10,437 bases of DNA from Clostridiales bacterium (GCA_019419895.1 JAHZIE010000079.1:1-10437), one strand, 5' to 3'. Positions 1-5,553 are shown, numbered from the stretch's first letter. Notes: a model not told the origin generated them from the letters alone. Numbers and translations are program-made.

Positions 1-390
1 CCTTCTGGCCGGCCAGTTCCGCGGAGCTGTTGGCCGATTGTGCCGCTGAGTTCGCAGAACCCGCTGCCGTGTTTGCCGCTCCCGCCGCTGTATTGGCTTC
101 ATTTGCCGCGCTGTTCGCGCTGCCCGCCGCGTTATTTGCCTCTGTCGCCGCGCTGTTCGCCTCTCCGGCTTTCTGGTTGGCCAGCCGCGCGGCTTCATTG
201 GCCGATTGTGCCGCGGTGTTCGAGGAGCTTGCCGCTGTGTTTGCCTCTTTCGCTGCCTTATTGGCCGCGCCAGCCGCCCTTTCCGCTGTCCCGGCCGCGC
301 TGTTCGCCTCTGTCGCGGCGCCGTTTGCCTCTCCGGCTTTCAGGTTAGCCAATGCAGCGGCTTCTTTGGCTGACTGTGCCGCCAAATTTG
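1..390 (-). repeat. In-frame 168-bp tandem repeat (56 residues) in the coiled-coil shaft
   Basis: The motif TTGGCCGATTGTGCCGC (plus strand) starts at 30 and at 198, and recurs with a few changes at 366, exactly 168 bp apart each time. A second anchor, CTTTCTGGTTGGCCAG, starts at 169 and recurs diverged at 1 and 337. In protein terms LANLKAGEAN (residue 172), LANQKAGEAN (228) and LAGQK (284) are spaced 56 residues, that is eight heptads. About two and a third copies are inside the window and the array runs off the left edge. The spacing keeps both reading frame and heptad register. Confidence 0.85.
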
Positions 391-865
391 CGGAATCCGC
401 CGAGGAATTCGCGACTTTCGACGCTCTATCCGCAGTGTTAATTGCATGTTGTGCAGATATAATTAATTGTGTCAGCAGGGAAAATTCGTCAGAACTTTCC
501 GCCGCGCTGTCAATGTCACAGGGCTGTACTCTCAATTTGAGATTGTCCACACGCAAATCATATTCATCAGGCTTGATAATTTGTAGCCAACAGTTCCATT
601 CTCCGGGAACGTTACAGGTGCCGGAGGGGAGAGTGACAGTGACAGTACAGCCGGAAACGGAAGCGGCCGCCTGCGCCACCCCTTTGGAAAAGCGGTCCAC
701 ATAGAAGGCCGCGGTGCATCCTTCCATATCAATGGCTTGTCCCGCCGCGTCCAGGACAGTAAAGGAAAAAACACGCGCGTTATTTTCCCCCTGAACCGCT
801 TGAATATATTCGGTGGGCTCGGAGATAATAGCGGATAGGGTTATATTTTGCGGATTCAATTTCAT
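1..865 (-). CDS. BppU-like phage baseplate/receptor-binding protein, N-terminal part (C-terminus outside the window)
   Basis: The reading frame opens at an ATG at 865, preceded by AAAGGAG, and stays open for 288 codons to the left edge. Residues 1 to about 117 look like the phage BppU N-terminal domain (DUF2479): a beta-rich segment starting MKLNPQNITL, with VQGENNARVFSFTVLD and an IDMEG step, then WNCWLQI and a closing LRVQPC. In that family this part anchors the protein to the baseplate and the distal part binds the host surface. From about residue 140 the protein is an Ala/Asn/Ser-rich heptad array (AAxxANx), expected to form a long, probably trimeric, coiled coil. From about residue 160 it follows a 56-residue super-repeat. 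No tail gene precedes it; a leftward terminator and about 280 bp of non-coding DNA lie upstream, so it seems to start its own transcript. The BppU domain assignment is fairly secure; the receptor and C-terminal domain are unseen. Confidence 0.8.
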   Translation of the reverse strand, partial: MKLNPQNITLSAIISEPTEYIQAVQGENNARVFSFTVLDAAGQAIDMEGCTAAFYVDRFSKGVAQAAASVSGCTVTVTLPSGTCNVPGEWNCWLQIIKPDEYDLRVDNLKLRVQPCDIDSAAESSDEFSLLTQLIISAQHAINTADRASKVANSSADSANLAAQSAKEAAALANLKAGEANGAATEANSAAGTAERAAGAANKAAKEANTAASSSNTAAQSANEAARLANQKAGEANSAATEANNAAGSANSAANEANTAAGAANTAAGSANSAAQSANSSAELAGQK

Positions 866-1536
866 TCACTCCTTTGACTGGTATTGTAAAATCCAGTGCT
901 TTCTATAAACAGTTTTCGGTTTATTCGTAATAGTATTTGATTACCTGACGCTTTGTCATGAATAACTGCGGTATGCTCTAAATTTTAGAATATTAAGAGT
1001 CAAGAAAAAATGCCGTGTATCCAGACCACCTTTCCATTTTTCATTTTACAGCGGTACGTTTCTATTTACTGTTCTTTTTAAAGGGGATCTTTTCCGGAGG
1101 CAGCAAATTAATTTTTTATTTCCTTTCAGAATGGCAGGGAGAAAGAAAACCACACTTAGACAATAAGTGTGGCTTGTGAGAGGTTATTCAATTACATACC
1201 CTAAGAGCTGGCAGCGCTGGCAAATGAAATGAAAAAAGTTACAGAAAAGAAAACAGGTGAAAAGGCTGCTCAATGGAATGCCGGAAAGATTTTTTGATCA
1301 GTTCATATTTTCCCTCCTTTTACGCGGTTTTCCAATGATTCCGCCGAGGGTTTCGGGTAATCCGGCTCTTGGAACGATCGGTATCGCCACCCAAAGGGGC
1401 TTTTGGCAGACTGCCCGGTTTTACATAGGCGGAGGTGTTGGAGAACGGATTCAAAAGATCCATAGAATCGGAATAGGGAACTGCCCTTTTTGCTGCTCCT
1501 TCATGATATATTCTAGCATACTGTAATGATGACATT
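866..1536. other. Gap without a convincing gene between phage regulator and baseplate gene
   Basis: Neither strand holds a reading frame I can recognise. A leftward terminator sits at 1140-1172. A leftward frame at 1320-1565 ends in TAA, followed directly by AAAGGAGGG and ATG-AAC-TGA (1306-1298), which looks like an operon junction whose second gene has been destroyed. For the baseplate gene, the best leftward promoter guesses are a TTGACT near 1003 without a good -10, and ATGACA-18-TACTAT near 931-960. Neither is convincing, which would fit a late promoter that needs an activator. Confidence 0.5.
1140..1172 (-). terminator. Rho-independent terminator downstream of the phage early genes
   Basis: A perfect 9-bp stem (CCACACTTA at 1150-1158, TAAGTGTGG at 1164-1172) with a 5-nt loop is followed on the minus strand by TTTTCTTTCT. 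It would end the leftward transcript carrying the Cys-rich protein and the ArpU-like regulator before it reaches the baseplate gene. Confidence 0.65.
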
Positions 1537-1944
1537 CTATGACAATCTGGTTTCCAGTTGGGCAAGAGCCGCCTTATGGAGTCTGTGAATCTGCCGCCAT
1601 GAATAGTTCATATCAGCGGCAATTTGTTCAAAGGTTTTTCCGAGCACATAACGTTTAAAAAGAAGATTTCCCATTTTCTTTTCGGGAAGTCCAAAGATTG
1701 CGGTTTCAATTTCCTGTTTCAGATTTACCAGCTGGCAGATAGCTTTCTCCGCCTCATTCCGCGCGTCGGCGAGACGGGCGGCGCCGGCGCCAATATAATC
1801 CGACGGCCTGAGTTGGACCTGCGTTTCTCCGAAGGCCTGGGTTATTTTTGTCAGCAGCTCCTCCAAGCCTTGAATTTCCTCCAGCTTATTTTGGAGAGCG
1901 CTGTCGGCCTCCAGATACTGCTGTAAATAAATTTTTGCTGTCAA
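1537..1944 (-). CDS. ArpU/DUF1492-like phage regulator with sigma-70 region 4-type helix-turn-helix
   Basis: A 135-residue protein. Residues 1-85 are mostly helical and charged, including YLQQYLEADSALQNKLEEIQ and LADARNEAEKAICQLVNLKQ, a coiled-coil type region. Residues 92-132 (GNLLFKRYVLGKTFEQIAAD, then MNYSWRQIHRLHKAALAQLE) match the sigma-70 region 4-like helix-turn-helix seen in the ArpU/RinA/DUF1492 group. These are small phage proteins thought to control late gene expression, usually encoded just before the terminase genes. The start is a TTG at 1944 with AAGGAG about 11 nt upstream, a slightly long spacing; no other start fits. It follows the Cys-rich gene by 74 bp on the same transcript. 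The expected terminase genes are absent downstream. The family call is fairly sure; its target promoter is unknown. Confidence 0.75.
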   Translation of the reverse strand: MTAKIYLQQYLEADSALQNKLEEIQGLEELLTKITQAFGETQVQLRPSDYIGAGAARLADARNEAEKAICQLVNLKQEIETAIFGLPEKKMGNLLFKRYVLGKTFEQIAADMNYSWRQIHRLHKAALAQLETRLS

Positions 1945-2018
1945 ACTGCTTTTCTCTCCTTTTCTTTCAGAAATCTATCCCTTATTCCATTGAAATCGTA
2001 TTCTCTTTCCGCGCCTTT

Positions 2019-2261
2019 TTATTGGATGGGAAAGTTAGAAATATCCACGGCAGGGGGCGGGATTGAGCAGCCGGCTGCTTGGAATAAAATAGGAGTAGAA
2101 TTGTTTTTTTGATTTCTCCATTTCTTTTTGCCGCAGTGGGCGGGATCTGATTCCCTTCGTCTGCCTGTATCCAGAAAATAGTGGCAGACCCAGGGAGTAC
2201 GCACATTGCTTTCAGCGATATGCCGGAAATAGACACATCCAATACAGCTTTTTCGATTCAA
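2019..2261 (-). CDS. Small Cys-rich phage protein, putative metal-binding knuckle
   Basis: The product is 80 residues with a CxxC near the N-terminus (C6, C9), a CHYFLDTGRRR motif (C26, H27) and a fourth Cys at 43. Small prophage proteins with a CxxC, a CHYxLDTGxxR core and a last Cys are common in Clostridia, usually about 45-55 residues long. I recognise this pattern from memory, and the four Cys suggest a zinc knuckle. The function of the family is unknown to me. Translation starts at TTG (2261), with AGAGGTG 7-8 nt upstream and an in-frame TGA just before, so no longer start exists. It is the first gene after the leftward promoter at 2350-2378, under the operator. The last 30 residues (after about 50) look unstructured and go beyond the usual length, so the C-terminus may be a read-through after a frameshift. 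Confidence 0.6.
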   Translation of the reverse strand: MNRKSCIGCVYFRHIAESNVRTPWVCHYFLDTGRRRESDPAHCGKKKWRNQKNNSTPILFQAAGCSIPPPAVDISNFPIQ

Positions 2262-2322
2262 GTTCTTTCACCTCTTTGACATTGCCGGAAGCCGTGACGA
2301 CCTTCGGTACTTTTTAGTTGTT

Positions 2323-2338
2323 TTACCGTTAACGGTAA
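2323..2338. promoter_or_regulatory. Operator palindrome for the XRE repressor
   Basis: TTACCGTTAACGGTAA is a perfect 16-bp palindrome lying just downstream of the predicted leftward start site. Related half-sites AATGGTAAAA (2364-2373, across the edge of the leftward -35 box) and GACGGTAAAA (2405-2414, just upstream of the rightward -35 box) carry the same core. A repressor bound here would block the leftward promoter and could tune its own. Confidence 0.7.
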
Positions 2339-2349
2339 CTTTAATTAGT

Positions 2350-2378
2350 ATAATACAATAATTAATGGTAAAAGTCAA
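2350..2378 (-). promoter_or_regulatory. Leftward early promoter
   Basis: On the minus strand TTGACT (2378-2373), a 17-bp spacer and TATTAT (2355-2350) form a near-consensus sigma-A promoter. Transcription would start near 2343, inside or beside the operator palindrome, and run into the Cys-rich and ArpU-like genes. Confidence 0.75.
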
Positions 2379-2419
2379 GACGATATCATCTTATTTTTAT
2401 CTTTGACGGTAAAATATTA

Positions 2420-2448
2420 TTGACATGCAACCGTAAAGGAGATATACT
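2420..2448 (+). promoter_or_regulatory. Repressor promoter
   Basis: TTGACA (2420-2425), a 17-bp spacer and TATACT (2443-2448). The expected start near 2455 lies at the ribosome binding site GGGAGGTGA, giving a very short leader of about 13 nt. An operator half-site lies 6 bp upstream of the -35 box. Confidence 0.7.
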
Positions 2449-2467
2449 AACCAGGGAGGTGAGCGTC

Positions 2468-2845
2468 ATGTGGCTGGATATTTTAGTGAGAATGAAGAAG
2501 GAAAGCGGAAAAACCATCAAGCAGATTTCTGAGGAATCAAGGGTTCCTCTTGGAACCCTGAATAAACTCTTTTCAGGTCAGACAAAGGATCCCAAGGTCG
2601 AAACCCTCAGGGCGGTGGTTTATTCATTGGGCTATACATTGGATGATTTGGAACAAAAAAAATCCCCAGGCTTAATTCAGGAGGACACAGAGGAGCTTTC
2701 AGTCGGCGAGGTGGTCAGCGCGTTTGTTTCAGCTGGACTTGTGCCGCGGGGAAAAGATTTGACGGAGGAAGATGTCAGATTTTTAATGTCTATTATTGAT
2801 GCGGTCAGCAGATGGTTTGGCACAGCCTCCGGTGATGCAATGTAG
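2468..2845 (+). CDS. XRE-family repressor (cI-like, without a peptidase domain)
   Basis: 125 residues. Residues 4-63 form an XRE/Cro-type helix-turn-helix: KTIKQISEESRVPLGTLNKL holds the two helices, followed by FSGQTKDPKVETLRAVVYSL, a conserved pattern in this family. Residues 74-118 are a short helical tail, probably for dimerisation. There is no S24/LexA-type autocleavage domain and no ImmA-type protease gene next to it. The ATG at 2468 is chosen over an upstream in-frame start because GGGAGGTGA sits at the right distance and the predicted transcription start lies after the upstream codon. The gene is divergent from the leftward early operon, with palindromic sites between them, as in phage lysogeny switches. 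A 73-codon reading frame from an SOS-type promoter overlaps its last 63 bases on the other strand. Confidence 0.85.
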   Translation: MWLDILVRMKKESGKTIKQISEESRVPLGTLNKLFSGQTKDPKVETLRAVVYSLGYTLDDLEQKKSPGLIQEDTEELSVGEVVSAFVSAGLVPRGKDLTEEDVRFLMSIIDAVSRWFGTASGDAM

Positions 2846-3004
2846 AATTTTTCCCGGGTTGGGAAATGAATTAAGGAAGGCTGTCAATTTTTCAAAGTTG
2901 GGAAGGACGGCTGTGGAGGACTGCCGCGCTCTCTCGGCGTATCTCTTTGACTGATTGGCATTCCATTGAGATTCTGCGGCCTGCCGTGGGTCAGTAATTA
3001 TCAT
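2783..3004 (-). CDS. Small ORF under an SOS-type promoter, candidate antirepressor
   Basis: A 73-codon frame opening at ATG 3004, with GAAAGG 9 nt upstream. Residues 5-45 (DPRQAAESQWNANQSKRYAE, then RARQSSTAVLPNFEKLTAFL) look like a genuine amphipathic helical protein; the last 20 residues, antisense to the repressor, look less so. I recognise no family. It is the first frame with a usable ribosome binding site downstream of the leftward promoter that carries the LexA-type box (3185-3213). LexA-controlled small antirepressors acting on non-cleavable repressors are known (Salmonella Gifsy prophages, and Tum of coliphage 186), and the neighbouring repressor is of the non-cleavable kind. The antirepressor role is inference. 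The same frame extends upstream to an ATG at 3154 (123 residues) without a ribosome binding site. It could also be a non-coding antisense transcript. Confidence 0.4.
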   Translation of the reverse strand: MIITDPRQAAESQWNANQSKRYAERARQSSTAVLPNFEKLTAFLNSFPNPGKILHCITGGCAKPSADRINNRH

Positions 3005-3088
3005 AGCATTCAACCTTTCGCCCGAAATGTTTTTATCTGTTTGTCCGTTTGACCATACGCTGCGGAATTTGAACAAAGGAGAGGTGGC

Positions 3089-3111
3089 AGCGGAATTTTC
3101 CGCTCTTTTTT
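3089..3111 (+). terminator. Terminator of the repressor transcript
   Basis: AGCGGAATTTTCCGCT (3089-3104) folds into a tight 6-7 bp stem and is followed by CTTTTTT. It lies 244 bp past the repressor stop codon. On the other strand the same hairpin sits in the leader of the SOS-promoter transcript but has no T-run there. Confidence 0.7.
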
Positions 3112-3184
3112 GTGTTAGACAGCCAAAGTGTGACTGTAGATGACAGAAGTTCATTGATAAGAATAAATATTCTTTATATATTCT

Positions 3185-3213
3185 ATTATAAGGAACATTT
3201 GTTCTGATTTCAA
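3185..3213 (-). promoter_or_regulatory. Leftward SOS promoter with LexA box in the spacer
   Basis: On the minus strand TTGAAA (3213-3208), a 17-bp spacer and a perfect TATAAT (3190-3185). The spacer contains GAACATTTGTTC (3193-3204), which matches the GAAC-N4-GTTC core of the Bacillota LexA/DinR box. LexA bound there would occlude both promoter elements. The start site is near 3178 and transcription is directed into the small ORF and the repressor gene. Confidence 0.8.
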
Positions 3214-3335
3214 TAGGTAATATTGTACAAAGGTTGTACTCGAATTTTGGTATAAGAAGAAAAGGCGCCGAATTAAACGACTGCATGGAAATGACCGCGA
3301 AAAATTATTTTGCCAGATTTTTGGGAAAATTCATA

Positions 3336-3360
3336 AAAAAAGCGCGCCCAAAGGCGCGCG
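3336..3360 (-). terminator. Terminator of the leftward lipoprotein gene
   Basis: On the minus strand GCGCGCC, a 4-nt loop and GGCGCGC (3360-3343) form a GC-only 7-bp stem followed by TTTTTTT. It starts 18 bp after the lipoprotein stop codon and marks the right boundary of the phage-like segment. Confidence 0.9.
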
Positions 3361-3378
3361 ATAGAAAAACGGAAATTT

Positions 3379-3942
3379 TTATTTCATTTGGATGGTTATC
3401 ATATCGGATTCCAAGATGGTATCAAAGGTATCGTCATCAAAAATATGGAAGTATAGTTCAATATCCTCTATGGTTTCAATATCATTTTCTTCCAGATAAG
3501 TATCTAAGATAGAAATAGAATCGTTTGCCTTTTTGCCGGGTCTTACGTCGCAGGAAAAAATTCCATCAATCATAATACCGTTTACAGACATGTCGCGTTG
3601 CTGAACAACAATTGTTTTTTCGGAGTTATTTTCAATCTGAAGCTTGATCTCTGTGCCAAAACCCTGTTCAATTCCCATATAGGTTATTTTGATGCCATCC
3701 TGATCGATAAGGACCTGCCGGCTTCCTTGCGGAGTTTCTTCTTTGGAAGAGGAGTCTTCGGGTTCCTGTTCTTTACTGGTGGTTTCTTCTTGATTTTCTT
3801 GCAGGCTGTCCAGCTGTTGTTGGAGGGCATCGCGTTCAGACACCACTTTGTCATAATCCTCCTGACTGATTCCTGAGCTGCCGCAGCCTGCTAAAGAACA
3901 AGAAAGAATCGCCGCAATAAGTAAAGCGCAAATTTTTTTCAT
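3379..3942 (-). CDS. Secreted lipoprotein with coiled-coil linker, function unknown
   Basis: 187 residues, starting at ATG 3942 with AGGAGG 10 nt upstream. Residues 1-20 are a lipoprotein signal peptide: basic MKK, a hydrophobic stretch, and the lipobox LAGC with C20 as the lipidated residue. Residues 26-52 (YDKVVSERDALQQQLDSLQE) form a short coiled coil. Residues 53-74 are an acidic, Ser/Thr/Pro-rich linker. From about residue 76 a beta-rich domain follows, including VLIDQDGIKITYMGIEQ, EIKLQIENNSEKTIVVQQRD, and an end with ELYFHIFDDDTFDTI. This is the kind of small extracellular beta-sandwich often found in Lachnospiraceae lipoproteins; I cannot name its ligand. It has its own promoter and a strong terminator, so it is a single-gene unit. 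Confidence 0.85.
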   Translation of the reverse strand: MKKICALLIAAILSCSLAGCGSSGISQEDYDKVVSERDALQQQLDSLQENQEETTSKEQEPEDSSSKEETPQGSRQVLIDQDGIKITYMGIEQGFGTEIKLQIENNSEKTIVVQQRDMSVNGIMIDGIFSCDVRPGKKANDSISILDTYLEENDIETIEDIELYFHIFDDDTFDTILESDMITIQMK

Positions 3943-3966
3943 TAAATATCATCCTCCTTTTTATAA

Positions 3967-3996
3967 ATTATAACATATTATATAATTTAATTGCAA
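3967..3996 (-). promoter_or_regulatory. Promoter of the leftward lipoprotein
   Basis: On the minus strand TTGCAA (3996-3991), an 18-bp AT-only spacer except for one G, and TATAAT (3972-3967). The start site falls near 3960, just upstream of the ribosome binding site. Confidence 0.65.
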
Positions 3997-4081
3997 CAGC
4001 TTATATTTAAAAAATATTTATAAAACCGTTTCCGGCTATGAAATTGAAAGCGAGTTAAAAAATATCTCTGCGTTTTTCCGC

Positions 4082-4121
4082 AAAAAATAAAAAGCCCTGA
4101 TGTAAAACAACATCAAGACTT
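4082..4121 (-). terminator. Second leftward terminator after the tRNA
   Basis: On the minus strand AAGTCTTGATGT pairs with ACATCAGGGCTT around a 6-nt loop: 12 pairs including two G-U, followed by TTTATTTTTTG. The G-U pairs make the stem good only as minus-strand RNA, which sets its direction. Between it and the tRNA terminator (about 100 bp) I see an AGGAGG followed too closely by an ATG, but no credible gene. It may be a back-up terminator or the end of a lost gene. Confidence 0.6.
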
Positions 4122-4225
4122 TTAAGCATGTGTCCGGTGACATATCCTCCTACGAAATAATCATAGAATGAAAATCCGCGCTGGATGAGTATTACAACGA
4201 AAGTAGTCAAAAAGAAAAACGTATA

Positions 4226-4270
4226 AAAAAATCCGCATGGAAGCAAGCGAAAAACAGCTTTCCCACGCGG
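4226..4270 (-). terminator. Terminator of the tRNA-Thr gene
   Basis: On the minus strand CCGCGTGG and CCATGCGG (outer ends 4270 and 4234) pair over 8 bp with one G-U, extended by a weaker inner stem, and are followed by ATTTTTTT. It starts 7 nt beyond the encoded CCA end of the tRNA. Confidence 0.8.
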
Positions 4271-4276
4271 TTTTTA

Positions 4277-4352
4277 TGGAGCTGGTGGACGGACTTGAAC
4301 CCCCGACCTGCTGATTACAAATCAGCTGCTCTACCAACTGAGCTACACCAGC
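4277..4352 (-). tRNA. tRNA-Thr (anticodon UGU)
   Basis: 76 nt including an encoded CCA. The acceptor stem GCTGGTG/CACCAGC, D stem GCTC/GAGC with loop AGTTGGTA, anticodon stem GCTGA/TCAGC with loop TTTGTAA (anticodon TGT), and the T loop TTCAAGT are all in place. The discriminator base is T. The T stem GGGGG/CCGTC has a G-G mismatch in its middle pair and one G-T pair, which is unusual but does not disturb the other arms. A consensus promoter and a strong terminator flank it, so it is transcribed alone. Confidence 0.95.
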
Positions 4353-4379
4353 GGATATTATAAAAATATAACAGCTAAT

Positions 4380-4408
4380 ATTATAAAAGAAAAGTGGCTT
4401 TTTGTCAA
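4380..4408 (-). promoter_or_regulatory. tRNA-Thr promoter
   Basis: On the minus strand a perfect TTGACA (4408-4403), a 17-bp spacer and a perfect TATAAT (4385-4380). The start lies about 20 nt before the mature tRNA end, as expected for a stable RNA gene. Confidence 0.9.
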
Positions 4409-4588
4409 TACTCTTCCGCAAAAACTTACAAAGTCCACGGGCGGAAAGGGCGTTCTTTTTCCGCGATATCTTTTGACAGTTATTCCTACGGGACGCGGAC
4501 GGCATAAGTTGAGAATAGGAGGAGATGAGGAAATAAAGCAGGAATAAAAGAAGATAGAAAAAAGCAAAAATATATGTCAACTTAACCA

Positions 4589-4617
4589 TTGTAAATTACT
4601 AAAAAAGTTGATATAGT
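4589..4617 (+). promoter_or_regulatory. Promoter of the lipoprotein-glycosylase unit
   Basis: TTGTAA (4589-4594), a 17-bp spacer and TATAGT (4612-4617). The start would be near 4624, so AAAAGGAG is almost at the 5' end of the message. Between this promoter and that of the tRNA (4409-4588) I see no gene. Confidence 0.6.
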
Positions 4618-4639
4618 AATCTTAAAAGGAGTGGGAAAT

Positions 4640-5278
4640 ATGCAAAAAAATAAAATTTGCCTGTCGTTCGTATTGACGGCGGTATTACTTTTAGGAGGCT
4701 GCGGCCAAGGAGCACGGAATATTTCCAGTATGGAAGAAGGCCCTCAGACATCACATCTGCAGGGCGGGGAAAACGATCTGCCGGATATGGAGGGATTCCC
4801 TTATGGAATCCCCCAGGGAGTCAATTTTGGTATGCTGGAAACTCAGGTCAGGCAGACCGAGGAGAGAAAATTGCTTCAGGAGGGAGCGGGGGAAGTTGCC
4901 TATGATGCCAGCGAGGGGGAAAATTTAGGCGGATTAAGGGCGGATACATTAGCATATGGATTTAATTCCATGGAAAAGCTGTGGGTGATTAATTATGAAA
5001 TGAAGGCCGGAGAGGACGCGGATCCCCAGCTTTTGACTGAAGAGGGGTATCGCGGCGTTTTGGAAGAATTGATAAAATTTTTGGGACAGCCTCTTAAGGA
5101 ACAGGAAATCTGGTCTGAGGAGGTTTCCTCAAATCCTGGCACAAAAGACGAAGGGCTGGCTGACGGAAGCCTTACCATGGGGGTGCAGTGGCAGTTCGGA
5201 AGTGTCCGCGCGATTTTTGTATTCGGCACAGAGCAGATCTGCCTGCAATATCAGGATACCAGCTTTCGCGACAAGTAA
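4640..5278 (+). CDS. Secreted lipoprotein, function unknown
   Basis: 212 residues. The ATG at 4640 is preferred to the in-frame GTG at 4631 because that GTG is part of the AAAAGGAGTG ribosome binding site. Residues 1-21 are a lipoprotein signal peptide with the lipobox LGGC (C21). Residues 22-60 are a Gly/Pro/acidic linker. The rest is a mixed alpha/beta domain with YEMKAGEDADPQLLTEEGYR, a helix GVLEELIKFLGQPL, and a C-terminal strand pair (MGVQWQFGSVRAIFVFGTEQ, then ICLQYQD). I do not recognise a family; the pattern, with a mid-domain helix ahead of a WQF-type strand, suggests a compact sensor or inhibitor-like fold, but this is a guess. No terminator separates it from the glycosylase gene downstream, so the two are probably co-transcribed. 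Confidence 0.85.
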   Translation: MQKNKICLSFVLTAVLLLGGCGQGARNISSMEEGPQTSHLQGGENDLPDMEGFPYGIPQGVNFGMLETQVRQTEERKLLQEGAGEVAYDASEGENLGGLRADTLAYGFNSMEKLWVINYEMKAGEDADPQLLTEEGYRGVLEELIKFLGQPLKEQEIWSEEVSSNPGTKDEGLADGSLTMGVQWQFGSVRAIFVFGTEQICLQYQDTSFRDK

Positions 5279-5325
5279 GCCTCCGGCACAAGCGGGAATT
5301 GGCAGACAGCAGGGAGATTGACAAA

Positions 5326-5553
5326 ATGGGAAACAGAGGATTACAGGCGGAATATTCTTTTCACGTTTGCGGCGGCCCCCTTTTCTTTTTTAAATCAGAG
5401 GGTGAGGGAGAAGCCGGGGAAGAAAAGAAGAAAAGTATCTTTATTTTTTACGGAAAGACCGGATGGAAAGGGAATGTTCCCGGAGAGGAAACGGGCAGGA
5501 CGCTGATCAAAAAGGAAGCGTCTGCCGTTGGGGAGGTGTCTCTCCATGACTGA
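5326..5553 (+). CDS. Doubtful 75-residue ORF ahead of the glycosylase gene
   Basis: The frame opens at ATG 5326, with AGGGAG 9 nt upstream, and ends in a TGA that overlaps the glycosylase start (ATGACTGA), the layout of translationally coupled genes. The product has a hydrophobic-aromatic patch (FHVCGGPLFFF) and a Glu/Lys-rich middle, but no recognisable domain. A second frame over the same bases (5318-5506, TTG start) is about as protein-like, so neither is convincing. The stretch may simply be spacer between the lipoprotein and the glycosylase. Confidence 0.25.
   Translation: MGNRGLQAEYSFHVCGGPLFFFKSEGEGEAGEEKKKSIFIFYGKTGWKGNVPGEETGRTLIKKEASAVGEVSLHD

Noticed and set aside
30..704. Rightward 224-codon Ala/Phe-rich open frame
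   Set aside because: It is the antisense of the BppU-like coiled-coil array; the repeats keep the opposite strand free of stops. The leftward frame has a good start, ribosome binding site and a recognised domain.
1204..1296. Rightward protein-like string ELAALANEMKKVTEKKTGEK ending at TGA 1294-1296
   Set aside because: It looks like a C-terminal protein fragment, but a TAA precedes it directly and it is only 30 codons. It may be a gene scrap in the eroded phage segment; too short to support.
1982..2242. Leftward 86-codon frame over the Cys-rich gene
   Set aside because: It overlaps the frame with the CxxC and CHYFLDTG motifs and the better ribosome binding site, so it is the shadow.
3234..3512. 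Rightward 92-codon frame
   Set aside because: It runs through the lipoprotein terminator and into the antisense of the lipoprotein gene.
4055..4246. Leftward 63-codon hydrophobic frame past the tRNA
   Set aside because: It starts inside the tRNA terminator, runs through a second terminator, and lacks a ribosome binding site. The AGGAGG in this stretch is only two bases from its nearest ATG.
3213..4352. tRNA-Thr as the attachment site of the phage-like segment
   Set aside because: Its 3' end does face the segment, but a complete chromosomal-type lipoprotein unit lies between, no integrase is visible, and I find no repeat of the tRNA 3' end in the window.
4161..4589. Leftward 142-codon open frame
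   Set aside because: It reads through the tRNA gene, giving the familiar tRNA artefact GVAQLVEQ, and has no ribosome binding site.
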